A DNA stretch of 64,000 nucleotides from Leucobacter exalbidus (lineage in GTDB: Bacteria; Actinomycetota; Actinomycetes; Actinomycetales; Microbacteriaceae): contig NZ_JAFIDA010000001.1 of assembly GCF_017834145.1 (NCBI RefSeq), forward strand, positions 868,001-932,000, read 5' to 3'. The notes under the pieces were generated by a model, which was not told the DNA's origin, did no database searches, and saw only the letters and a program-made list of their open reading frames with translations. Shown one piece after another: positions 50,649 to 58,465 of the stretch (within the stretch, counting starts at the first letter, position 1; every line of letters starts with the position of its first letter). The translations under genes were made by a program, and so were the position numbers.

Positions 50649-51830
50649 TCACTCGTGTGTCACGGGCGAACGAAACGCCTTCGCGGGGGTATTGGGGCCA
50701 TCCCACACCTGAATAATGCCCCAGACGACCGCGGCGATGGGCACCGCGAGTACGGCGCCGAGAATGTTGCCGAGCAGCGTGCCGACGGTCAAGGCCAGCA
50801 AGATGACGAGCGAATGCAGCTTGAGCGCGCGGCCCATGAGCACGGGCTGCAGGAAGTTGCCCTCGAGCTGGTTCACCAGCACGACCACACCCACCACGAT
50901 GATCGCGTTGATGGGCCCGTTGGCCACGAGCGCGACGAGGGCCGCCAGAATGCCGGCGAGCGTCGCACCCACGATGGGAATGAACGCGAGTACGAACACG
51001 AGCACCGACAGCGGCAGCGCGAGCGGCACCTGCAAGATGGTCAAACCGATGCCGATGCCGAGGGCATCGACCGCGGCGACGCCGGCGGTGCCCCGCACAT
51101 ACGCACCCAGGGTCTGCACGGTCTTGGTGCCGGCGCGTTCGGCGCGCTGCAGCGCGGCACCGGTGAAGGGGCGCAGCACGAAGCGCCAGATTTGCGGGCC
51201 GTCCTTCAAGAAGAAGAACAGCACCACAATGAGCAGCACGAGACCGGTAATGAAACTTGTCAATACGCCGACGCCCGCAAGAGCTCCCGACCCGAACTGA
51301 GCGCTCGTCACGAAGCCGACGATGGCCTCTCGCCACTCTTCAAACTGGGCGGTAGTGGGCGCAAACGGCATGCTCTGCACCCAGGCAATCACCTGGTTCA
51401 ACCCGTCTTGTGCCTGCGCTGCCAGTTCATCCCACTGATCTTGGACGGCCCACACGATAAGCCACCCGATGGCGGTGAGCAGCACCATAATGCCCAACAG
51501 CACAATGACGGTGGCAAGCGCTGAGGGTACGCGGCGCGATTTCAGCCACCGCATCACCGGGGCGAAGGTGCTCGCGAGGATGAGCGCGAGCAGCAGCGGA
51601 ATCACGACGGTGTTGAGCGTGCGCAGTCCATAGATGATGGCGGCCGTCAGCGTCACGACGATGATGATCTGCAGCGAGCGGGTCGCGAGCAGCCCGAACG
51701 CGTCGCCCCAGGCCCCGCGGGCTGGCGATACCGCGCGCCCGGCGCCCGCAGCATCGCGCTGCGCGCCGGTGACAGTTTCAAGCCGCGCAAGCCGCCGCTC
51801 AACATCCTTCGGATTCTTTCGAGAAAACAT
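50649..51830 (-). CDS. AI-2E family transporter (PF01594 permease)
   Basis: The 393-residue membrane protein has a short N-terminal coiled or charged part (residues 1-45), two helix pairs at about 58-105, a long amphipathic extracytoplasmic stretch at about 130-190, and the C-terminal family core (GLVLLIVVLFFFLKDGP near 220, GTAGVAAVDALGIGIGLTIL near 265, and a final NAIIVVGVVVLVNQLEGNFLQPVLMG motif). The family includes the TqsA/YdgG AI-2 exporter, but also Na+/H+ antiporters, so the substrate is open. ATG 51830 follows AAAGGA at 5 nt; the frame is open 9 codons upstream. Confidence 0.9.
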   Translation of the reverse strand: MFSRKNPKDVERRLARLETVTGAQRDAAGAGRAVSPARGAWGDAFGLLATRSLQIIIVVTLTAAIIYGLRTLNTVVIPLLLALILASTFAPVMRWLKSRRVPSALATVIVLLGIMVLLTAIGWLIVWAVQDQWDELAAQAQDGLNQVIAWVQSMPFAPTTAQFEEWREAIVGFVTSAQFGSGALAGVGVLTSFITGLVLLIVVLFFFLKDGPQIWRFVLRPFTGAALQRAERAGTKTVQTLGAYVRGTAGVAAVDALGIGIGLTILQVPLALPLSVLVFVLAFIPIVGATLAGILAALVALVANGPINAIIVVGVVVLVNQLEGNFLQPVLMGRALKLHSLVILLALTVGTLLGNILGAVLAVPIAAVVWGIIQVWDGPNTPAKAFRSPVTHE

Positions 51831-51877
51831 TGTTTCCTTTCGTTGAAGCGGCGGCACTGCGACGTGCGGTACTGCGG

Positions 51878-53308
51878 TTAGCGCTTGGTCGCGCGCTCAG
51901 CAACGAAGGCACGCAGCGCGGCCTCGTCGTTGCCCATATCGGTGACGTGCTGCGGCAGCTCGAGCAGACCGTCGAGGTGCTCGGGAATGCCGATGCGCTC
52001 GCCCGTAGCCTCGAACACGATCTCGGGGAACTTCGCGGGCTTCGCCGTTTCGAGCACGAGCATCGGTACGCCGGGCTCGAGGTGCTCGCGCGCGACCTTC
52101 ACGCCGTCTGCGGTGTGCGGGTCAAGCAGCGTGCCGGTCGTCTCAAATACCGAGCGAATCGTGGCGACGCGATCGGCGTGAGTGGAGGTGCCGCTTTCAA
52201 AGCCGAACTCTGACACAAACCGGGGCAGCTCAGCGGTGAGGTCGATCTGACCCGTCTCGTCGAGTTCGCGCCACGCAGCGGCGAGGCGCTCGGGGTCGCG
52301 GCCCAGCAGGTCGAAAATGAAGCGCTCGAGGTTTGAGGCCTTCGAGATGTCCATTGACGGGCTCGACGTCAGGTACGTTTCTGCCGCGGCGCGGGGCGCG
52401 TAGACGCCGGTGCGGAAGAAGTCGTCGAGCACGTTGTTCTCATTGGCGGCGAGCACGAGGCGACGAATCGGCAGCCCCATGCTGCGGGCGAGGTGGCCCG
52501 AAAGGATGTTGCCGAAGTTGCCAGACGGCACCGTGAACGACACCTCGAACGTGGCGCGCTCGGCCTCAGCGACGGCGTCGGTGGCGCGCAACCACGCCCA
52601 GAAGTAGTACACCATCTGCGCCGAGATGCGGCCGAGGTTAATCGAGTTGACCGTGCCGAGGTCGTGCTCACGCTTGAACTCGAGGTCGCCCGAGAGCGCC
52701 TTGATGAGGTTCTGGCAATCATCAAACACGCCCTCGAGGGCGATGTTGTGAATGTTTTCGTCGGTGAGCGAGTACATCTGCGCGCGCTGGAAATCACTCA
52801 TGCGCCCCTGCGGGGAGAGCATAAAGACCGAGATGCCGGCCTTACCGCGCAGCGCGTATTCTGCGGCTGATCCGGTGTCGCCTGAGGTCGCGCCCACGAT
52901 ATTGAGTGCGCGATCTGCGGTCGACAGTACGTGCTCGAGCGCCTGGCCCAAGAACTGCATCGCCATGTCTTTGAACGCCAGCGTCGGCCCCTCAGACAGG
53001 CCCACGAGCGAGATCTCGCCCTCGAGCGGCGTCACGGGCACGATGGCCGCGTCAACGAAGTTTTCGCTGCTGTAGGCCGCGTGGCACATGCGCGACAGAT
53101 CTTCGCGCGAGATGTCGGTCGCGTACAACCCCAGCACTTCGGTGGCGAGCTCGGGGTAGCTGAGCCCACGCCACGACTCAATCTGCGCGGGCGTCACGCG
53201 TGGCACCGTCTCTGGCACTACCAGGCCGCCGTCTGTGGCGAGCCCCTCCAAAAGAATCTCGCTATACGATGCGGGCGCCATGCCGCCGCGGGTGGAAAAG
53301 TACTTCAC
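51878..53308 (-). CDS. thrC: threonine synthase
   Basis: Converts O-phosphohomoserine to threonine with PLP. The 476-residue protein is of the E. coli/yeast class: KYFSTRGG at the start, Schiff-base Lys113 in LAFKDMAMQFLG, VGATSGDTGSAAEYALRG (phosphate-binding) near 140, and FTVPSGNFGNILSGHLARSMGLP near 250. GTG 53308 is preceded by AAAGGAG. A short tract, tgcggtactgcggttagcg, at its 3' end resembles the repeats at 40740. It is monocistronic, with no hom or thrB adjacent. Confidence 0.95.
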   Translation of the reverse strand: MKYFSTRGGMAPASYSEILLEGLATDGGLVVPETVPRVTPAQIESWRGLSYPELATEVLGLYATDISREDLSRMCHAAYSSENFVDAAIVPVTPLEGEISLVGLSEGPTLAFKDMAMQFLGQALEHVLSTADRALNIVGATSGDTGSAAEYALRGKAGISVFMLSPQGRMSDFQRAQMYSLTDENIHNIALEGVFDDCQNLIKALSGDLEFKREHDLGTVNSINLGRISAQMVYYFWAWLRATDAVAEAERATFEVSFTVPSGNFGNILSGHLARSMGLPIRRLVLAANENNVLDDFFRTGVYAPRAAAETYLTSSPSMDISKASNLERFIFDLLGRDPERLAAAWRELDETGQIDLTAELPRFVSEFGFESGTSTHADRVATIRSVFETTGTLLDPHTADGVKVAREHLEPGVPMLVLETAKPAKFPEIVFEATGERIGIPEHLDGLLELPQHVTDMGNDEAALRAFVAERATKR

Positions 53309-53498
53309 CTGTGCTCCTTTGGATCGCTCCCAGATCGGGACAACAGCTTCATTCTGCCATCACCCACCACCCCGGGCGGTCACGCATCGCACAGATCGTC
53401 ACAATTCCGCTCGTCGCGCACACGAAACGCGCCTGCCGCGCTATCGTGTGCACGACACGGTTTTACCACTTTCATTTACTGCCACTTCGGGGGAAATA

Positions 53499-53876
53499 AT
53501 GTTCAAGGGATTCAAAGAATTCTTGCTTCGCGGCAATGTCGTCGACCTCGCGGTCGCAGTTGTCATTGGCGCAGCGTTTAACGCGGTCGTTCAGAAGGTC
53601 GTCGATTCGCTCATCACGCCGGTCATCGGCATGGTCTTCCAGGCCGATTCGCTCGACACCGCACTGATGATTGCGCTGCCCGGTGGCGGCGCGATTGGGC
53701 TCGGCGCGGTCATCGGCGCACTGCTCAACTTCGTGATCGTCGCGGCTGTTGTGTACTTCGCGTTCGTGCTGCCCATGAACAAGCTGCGCAAGCCCGAGCC
53801 TGAGGTTGAGGCCGGCCCGTCGCAGGAGGAGCTGCTCGCTGAGATTCGCGATCTGCTGCGCACGCAGCAGCGCTAA
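53499..53876 (+). CDS. mscL: large-conductance mechanosensitive channel
   Basis: Tension-gated pore that releases solutes during hypo-osmotic shock. The 125-residue protein has the family start FKGFKEFLLRGNVVDLAVAVVIGAAF (N-terminal helix and TM1 with the small-residue pore lining), a short periplasmic loop (about 46-66), TM2 at about 70-90, and the C-terminal bundle helix PSQEELLAEIRDLLRTQ. ATG 53499 is preceded by GGGGGAAATA. It shares a 190-bp divergent spacer with thrC. Confidence 0.96.
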   Translation: MFKGFKEFLLRGNVVDLAVAVVIGAAFNAVVQKVVDSLITPVIGMVFQADSLDTALMIALPGGGAIGLGAVIGALLNFVIVAAVVYFAFVLPMNKLRKPEPEVEAGPSQEELLAEIRDLLRTQQR

Positions 53877-53899
53877 TTTCTTCCCTGCGGGGCGAAATG

Positions 53900-53943
53900 C
53901 AACAGCGGGGCCGGATCACCTAGGTGATCCGGCCTCGCTGTTG
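53900..53943. terminator. 44-bp palindromic bidirectional terminator
   Basis: Two 22-bp arms with one mismatch and no spacer (centre CACCT|AGGTG near 53921) lie between the converging mscL and dipeptidase genes. Confidence 0.8.
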
Positions 53944-53985
53944 TTATGTGGCGCGCCCCCAGAAGCTGCTGGGTGCGCTGCCCAC

Positions 53986-55419
53986 TTACGCGTCGGTGTT
54001 CGTGCGTGCGTCGAGGCGTGCCAGGAACAGTGCCTCGGTGAGCACTGACTTGCGAAACGATTCGATGTGCAGCGACTCGTTGGGGCTGTGTGCGCGACCA
54101 TCGGGGTCTTCGACGCCCGTGACCAGAATCTGGGCCTCGGGGAACTCGCTGACGAGCTCGGCAATGAACGGAATCGATCCGCCCACACCCATGTCGACCG
54201 GCGTCTTTTCCCACGCATCAGCCATGGCCTGACGCACCTCTGTGACGGCCCAGCCGCTCGTGTCGACGAGGAATGCCTGGCCGAGGCCCGGGTCTTCGAA
54301 GGTGAGCTTTGCGCCGAACGGGGCGCGCGCCTCGAGGTGTGACTTGATGGCCTCGTAGGCGGCCGTCGGGTCTTGGCCCGGGGCGATGCGTGAGCTCAGG
54401 CGCACCCGAGTCGACGGAATCAGCGTGTTCGAGGCGTTCGCTACGTCGGGCGCGTCGATGCCCGTGATCGAGATCGCGGGCTGTGCCCAGATGCGCGACA
54501 GGATCTCGCCGCGGCCAATGGGCGAGACGCCGGGCAGCAGCGCCGACTCCTCGCGCAGGCGGCCCTCGTCGTAGGCCGGGGCCGCAATCTCTGCGGTTAC
54601 CAGTCCCTCAACGGCGACCGATCCGTCGGCGTCCCACAGGGTGTCGAGCAGGCGCACCGTCGCGAGCATCGCGTCGGGTACTGCCCCACCGAACATGCCC
54701 GAGTGCGAGGCGTGGCCGAGCGTTTCAACCTTCAGGTTGAACGCCACCGCGCCGCGCAGTGCCACGGTGAGCGCCGGGGTCGTCTCGTCCCAGTTGCCCG
54801 AGTCGGCCACGATGATCGCGTCGGCGGCGAGCAGATCGCGGTTCTCGTGCAAGAACGACCCGAAGGACTGTGACGCCCACTCTTCTTCGCCCTCGATGAA
54901 CAGCGCGATGCCGAGGTCGAGCTCGCGGCCCTCTGCCTGCGCGGTTTCAACGAGTGCGCGAATCGCACCCACGTGAGCCATCACGCCGGCCTTGTCATCG
55001 GCAGCTCCGCGGCCGTAGAGGCGGCCGTTGCGCTCGGTGGGCTCGAACGGCGGGGTGTCCCAGTCTTCGTCTTTTCCGGGAGGCTGCACGTCGTGGTGCG
55101 CGTACAGCAGCACGGTGGGGCGGCCGTTGCGCGGCTCGCGGCGGGCCACCACGGCGGGCTGGCCGTACTGGATCTCGGTGGCGCCTTCGGGCTGCACGTC
55201 GAGCGGTGCACGTCGCACGTCAACGACGCCGAAGATGCCCGTTTCGCGCAGCATGTTGGCGATATCAGCCGACGTGGCGCGCAGGTGCTCGTGGTTGAAT
55301 GCGGGCCACGATACTGACGGAATGCGCACGAGGCGCTGCAGGTCATCGAGTGTGCCCGTGAAGTTTTCATTGACCGCCGCGCGAATCGCGGTCTCGGTCT
55401 GCGTCTGGTCGCTGGCCAT
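53986..55419 (-). CDS. M20-family dipeptidase
   Basis: The 477-residue metallopeptidase has the zinc ligands in LLYAHHDVQ (about 112-120) and GRGAADDKAG (about 144-153), the catalytic Glu with a metal-binding Glu in FIEGEEEWAS (about 185), and the dimerisation-domain His in ETLGHASHSGMFGG. The family includes carnosinases and Cys-Gly or other dipeptidases, so the exact substrate is unclear. GGGGAG lies 6 nt before the start. It converges on mscL. Confidence 0.92.
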   Translation of the reverse strand: MASDQTQTETAIRAAVNENFTGTLDDLQRLVRIPSVSWPAFNHEHLRATSADIANMLRETGIFGVVDVRRAPLDVQPEGATEIQYGQPAVVARREPRNGRPTVLLYAHHDVQPPGKDEDWDTPPFEPTERNGRLYGRGAADDKAGVMAHVGAIRALVETAQAEGRELDLGIALFIEGEEEWASQSFGSFLHENRDLLAADAIIVADSGNWDETTPALTVALRGAVAFNLKVETLGHASHSGMFGGAVPDAMLATVRLLDTLWDADGSVAVEGLVTAEIAAPAYDEGRLREESALLPGVSPIGRGEILSRIWAQPAISITGIDAPDVANASNTLIPSTRVRLSSRIAPGQDPTAAYEAIKSHLEARAPFGAKLTFEDPGLGQAFLVDTSGWAVTEVRQAMADAWEKTPVDMGVGGSIPFIAELVSEFPEAQILVTGVEDPDGRAHSPNESLHIESFRKSVLTEALFLARLDARTNTDA

Positions 55420-55593
55420 GCATCTCCCCTACTTAGCTTGAGTCTCACCCGTTTGGGTTACCGAATCAGCCTACTCTCAGGGCCTTTGTACTTCGTCGCA
55501 ACACCCAACATCAAGGTGCGACATCTTGTATTGCGAAGACAGAACAAGTTGTACTAGCCTTGCAGCACAACAGTTATCGACGACAAGGACCTC

Positions 55594-56655
55594 ATGCTGA
55601 GCTCATCTGCGACTCACGTCTTCCGTTCCATCATCGGCGCAGTTCCCCTCGAACCCGCGCTCACCCTGGGCATTGTGTTCTTTCTGCTCTCGTGGGTGTA
55701 TCCGCGTCGACTATTGACGATTCCTGGACGAAACCCACGCACAACAACCCTGACAGCCTTAGGCATCATTGGTGCGGGCTTCGTCGTGGCCGTGGCCTCC
55801 TACACTTCTTGGCAGTCCTATCTCTACGCTTTCCCCGACCCAAGTGGGTTCGGCGGCTGGTGGCGGCGTGCGGCGCCGCTCGCTGCCGTTGCAGTGGTGC
55901 TCCTTCTCGCGCTTTTGCTGCTGCGCAGAGAGCCACGTTCTAGAACGGGCGGCCACGCGATTGCTCCGCATCACCGGTGGGACGCATTCGCCCGCCCGGC
56001 TCAGCTATGGACTGCCGTCGCCCTGGCGGTCCTTTTGCTCGGCACCAACATCTGGCAATCCCTGCTCGGAGTTTCTGCGCCCGAGGGAGCAAACTTCTAT
56101 GGAAACACCACCGCTCACCCCACCCAACTCCCCATCTATTTGCCCTTCCAGGGCGGCACGGGATACCTCGCCGGGGTGGGTTGGCCCAATCATCTCGGCA
56201 GTATTCTCGCGTTGGTGATCACGACGCTTTTGCTGATCGTCGCGTTGAACGACAGCGCAAACCGACCCTTGCCTGTACAGCTGCCCGCCGCTGAAGCACG
56301 TGCACAACGCACCGCGACTTCAGCCATGCTGCTCTGGATCACCCTGGGTGGACTGCTGCTCACCCTTGGCGCGGTGTGGGCACACGCCGGATTCATCGGT
56401 GAGTTCACCGGCGTGGTCACGCAGTATGATCCCGAGCAGGTCGCCCCTGGCAGCCAGCAGCCTTTTACCGCGGGTACTGGCTATCACGACATCGCGTTTA
56501 TTATGCACAAGGGTGGCTATGTCATACAGGGCCTCGGCGCAGCGTTGCTGCTGCGGGTAATGACCGATACCTTGCGCGCCCGTAGGTTCTCAGCCGGAGG
56601 TTCCCCGGCACAGTCAGCTGCCAAAACATCAGAGGTATTCAGTGAGCACCAATAA
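55594..56655 (+). CDS. polytopic membrane protein of unknown function (GntR-coupled)
   Basis: The 353-residue protein has about six to seven hydrophobic helices: 17-34, 51-70, 90-107, 136-154, 203-220, 244-263 and a weaker one near 315. A hydrophilic stretch (about 160-200, APEGANFYGNTTAHPTQLPIYLPFQGGTGYL) lies between helices 4 and 5. No transporter motif or ATP-binding site is seen. Its last 14 nt overlap the GntR gene, so the pair is translationally coupled, as in YtrA-type membrane-protein operons. No family name could be assigned. Confidence 0.75.
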   Translation: MLSSSATHVFRSIIGAVPLEPALTLGIVFFLLSWVYPRRLLTIPGRNPRTTTLTALGIIGAGFVVAVASYTSWQSYLYAFPDPSGFGGWWRRAAPLAAVAVVLLLALLLLRREPRSRTGGHAIAPHHRWDAFARPAQLWTAVALAVLLLGTNIWQSLLGVSAPEGANFYGNTTAHPTQLPIYLPFQGGTGYLAGVGWPNHLGSILALVITTLLLIVALNDSANRPLPVQLPAAEARAQRTATSAMLLWITLGGLLLTLGAVWAHAGFIGEFTGVVTQYDPEQVAPGSQQPFTAGTGYHDIAFIMHKGGYVIQGLGAALLLRVMTDTLRARRFSAGGSPAQSAAKTSEVFSEHQ

Positions 56656-57031
56656 GCCCGCAACCCCGCCACCGAGCAATGCCGATGAGATCACCGAACT
56701 GTTTCGCGGTGCCATCAGCTCGGGTCAGCTGGGTGACGGCGAGCGACTCCCCACTGTGCGGCAAACCGCGCGTGACTTTGGCGTCGCGGTCGCAACCGCG
56801 GCCAAGGCCTATCGCGCCCTCGAGCAAGAGGGCCTGGTGACCACCCGCACCGCAGCAGGCACCCGCGTCGCACCAGGCGCATCGCGGGCCCCCAAAGAAG
56901 TCGTTGAGCAGGCCCGCGCGTTTATTGAAGCGGCAGAGGCCGCCGGCCTGTCTGCCGATGACGCCGCCGCGGTGATGCGAGCCCTCTGGGGGCATTCATC
57001 ATCGGCACCGCCAGCACCCCCGCTGAACTAG
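56642..57031 (+). CDS. GntR-family regulator, YtrA-type
   Basis: The 129-residue protein has a GntR winged helix at about 14-77 (IISSGQLGDGERLPTVRQTARDFGVAVATAAKAYRALEQEGLV in essence) and only a short helical tail (about 85-120) for dimerisation, which is the YtrA subfamily layout. It probably represses its own operon with the membrane protein gene. The start is GTG 56642 inside the upstream gene. Its TAG stop overlaps the convergent mazG stop in a CTAG. Confidence 0.85.
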   Translation: MSTNKPATPPPSNADEITELFRGAISSGQLGDGERLPTVRQTARDFGVAVATAAKAYRALEQEGLVTTRTAAGTRVAPGASRAPKEVVEQARAFIEAAEAAGLSADDAAAVMRALWGHSSSAPPAPPLN

Positions 57032-57792
57032 GAGTGGGCGGCCCGGGCCGCCATGCGATCGACCGCGAGACGCAGCGCGCGATCCGGATCAACGCCAGCC
57101 GCGTTCGCCCGCGTCACGATCGCGAGAATCGCGTCACCCACTCCCACCTCGGCGAGGCGCCGCTCATCGGGCCCAATCACGGCAGCGAGGGGGTCCCTGT
57201 GGATCCCCTCCATCTCGCTGGGGTCAATCAGTTTTGCGCGTTTGAGCCGCTCGACGACCTTCGCGGCGCGGGCGAGCGCCGGCATTCCACTGGGGATGCC
57301 CTCGAGCGCGTGACGGGTGCCGCGAGCCTCGCCGGCCGCGTCCTCTTTCAGGCGCTCCCACTCAGCCTCAAGCTCCTCGAGCGAGAGGTACCCGCGGTCG
57401 CCAAAGACGTGCGGATGGCGCGCAATGAGCTTCTCGTTGAGCGCGCGAGCCACCTCGTCGAGGTCGTATCCTTCGCCGTCGCGCTCGGCGATCGCGGCAT
57501 GAAATAACACCTGGTAGAGCACGTCTCCGAGCTCTAGTTTCACCTCTGATGCGGGCAAATCGCGCTCTATGGCATCGATAAGTTCAGAAGATTCTTCAAC
57601 TAAATATGGGGTGAGAGATTCGTGGGTTTGTGCCTCATGCCAGGCGCATCCGCCCGCCGAAACCATGGCCCGCACCGTCTCCATTAACGTCACCATCGGG
57701 TCATTTGTATCGGAGCCCGAGTGAGCCTCGCTCCCCCGATGCTGGGCATGCTGCGTGTGTGGTTGGTCTGCGCTTACGTGGTCAGTTGCCAT
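57028..57792 (-). CDS. mazG: nucleoside triphosphate pyrophosphohydrolase MazG
   Basis: Hydrolyses (d)NTPs to NMP and PPi, a house-cleaning or stringent-response role. The 254-residue protein has one recognisable MazG domain (about 32-150) with EESSE (Mg2+-binding EExxE, about 66-70) and ELGDVLYQVLFHA (EXXD, about 88). The usual CPWD entry motif is CAWH here. A His-rich N-terminal tail of about 30 residues and a C-terminal second half lacking clear catalytic residues complete it. TAGGGT lies 6 nt before ATG 57792, indicating a leaderless mRNA. Confidence 0.9.
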   Translation of the reverse strand: MATDHVSADQPHTQHAQHRGSEAHSGSDTNDPMVTLMETVRAMVSAGGCAWHEAQTHESLTPYLVEESSELIDAIERDLPASEVKLELGDVLYQVLFHAAIAERDGEGYDLDEVARALNEKLIARHPHVFGDRGYLSLEELEAEWERLKEDAAGEARGTRHALEGIPSGMPALARAAKVVERLKRAKLIDPSEMEGIHRDPLAAVIGPDERRLAEVGVGDAILAIVTRANAAGVDPDRALRLAVDRMAARAAHS

Positions 57793-57883
57793 GCATGCAC
57801 CCTAACTGGCCGCCTGGCTGTTAGCCTGAATACGCACACCCGTTTTACAGATATGCGCGTTGCAGCGCACGCTAGGACCCCCT

Positions 57884-58369
57884 ATGAGCTTCATCAAGAC
57901 CACCACAAAAATCGCTAGCGCATTCGGCATTGCCGGTCTCGCACTCAGCTTGGCATCATGCTCAGGCGGTCAGAGCGTTGCAGAAGCGTGTGACGTTGCG
58001 TTGAAGACCATGACCGAAGTTCAGACCGAAAGCGACACGGCGCTCACTGATTCTGCGGCTAGTGACAATAGTCTCACCGAGATGTTCGCTGGATTTGAAG
58101 ACATAGCACTGAAAGCTCAGCAAACGGTCGAAAACCCCGAGGTTGCTGAGGCACTGAAGGGGATTGCCACCGATTATGCAAAGATCGCTAAATCCGTAGA
58201 AGGCGAGGAGGGCAGCAATATGCCCTCGCTGGAAGACATTGATTACACCGACCCGAAGGCTTTGGAAGAGTTTCAGAAAAAGACTGAAGCTTTCACCGAG
58301 AAGGTGGAATCGCTGGCCAAGTCGTTCTCAGGCTCAAGCGAGACCCTGCAGGAACTCTGCAAGTTCTAA
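57884..58369 (+). CDS. small secreted lipoprotein of unknown function
   Basis: The 161-residue protein begins with a lipoprotein signal peptide: MSFIKTTTKIASAFGIAGLA, then LSLASC as lipobox (Cys about 26). The mature part is acidic and helical (AEACDVALKTMTEVQTESDT..., YAKIAKSVEGEEGSNMPSLEDIDYTD), with one further Cys pair candidate (CDVAL near 35 and LCKF at the end) that could form a disulfide. No domain is recognised. ATG 57884 has AGGACC upstream. It is monocistronic and converges on mfd. Confidence 0.8.
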   Translation: MSFIKTTTKIASAFGIAGLALSLASCSGGQSVAEACDVALKTMTEVQTESDTALTDSAASDNSLTEMFAGFEDIALKAQQTVENPEVAEALKGIATDYAKIAKSVEGEEGSNMPSLEDIDYTDPKALEEFQKKTEAFTEKVESLAKSFSGSSETLQELCKF

Positions 58370-58380
58370 GCTTCAACGCG

Positions 58381-58424
58381 CACAGGCACGGTGTCACCCC
58401 GTAAGGGATGGCACCGCGCCTGTG
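58381..58424. terminator. hairpin terminator between lipoprotein gene and mfd
   Basis: CACAGGCACGGTGTCA pairs with TGGCACCGCGCCTGTG (two G-U positions) across a 12-nt loop, then GTGTTT. It can serve both converging genes. Confidence 0.8.
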
Positions 58425-58465
58425 GTGTTTCTGCCCCGCGCAACGTGTGCGGGGCAGCTGCGAGG

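Noticed and set aside
53309-53498. Possible riboswitch or attenuator before thrC or mscL
   Set aside because: No known riboswitch core, T-box or run of threonine/isoleucine codons could be recognised in the 190-bp spacer.
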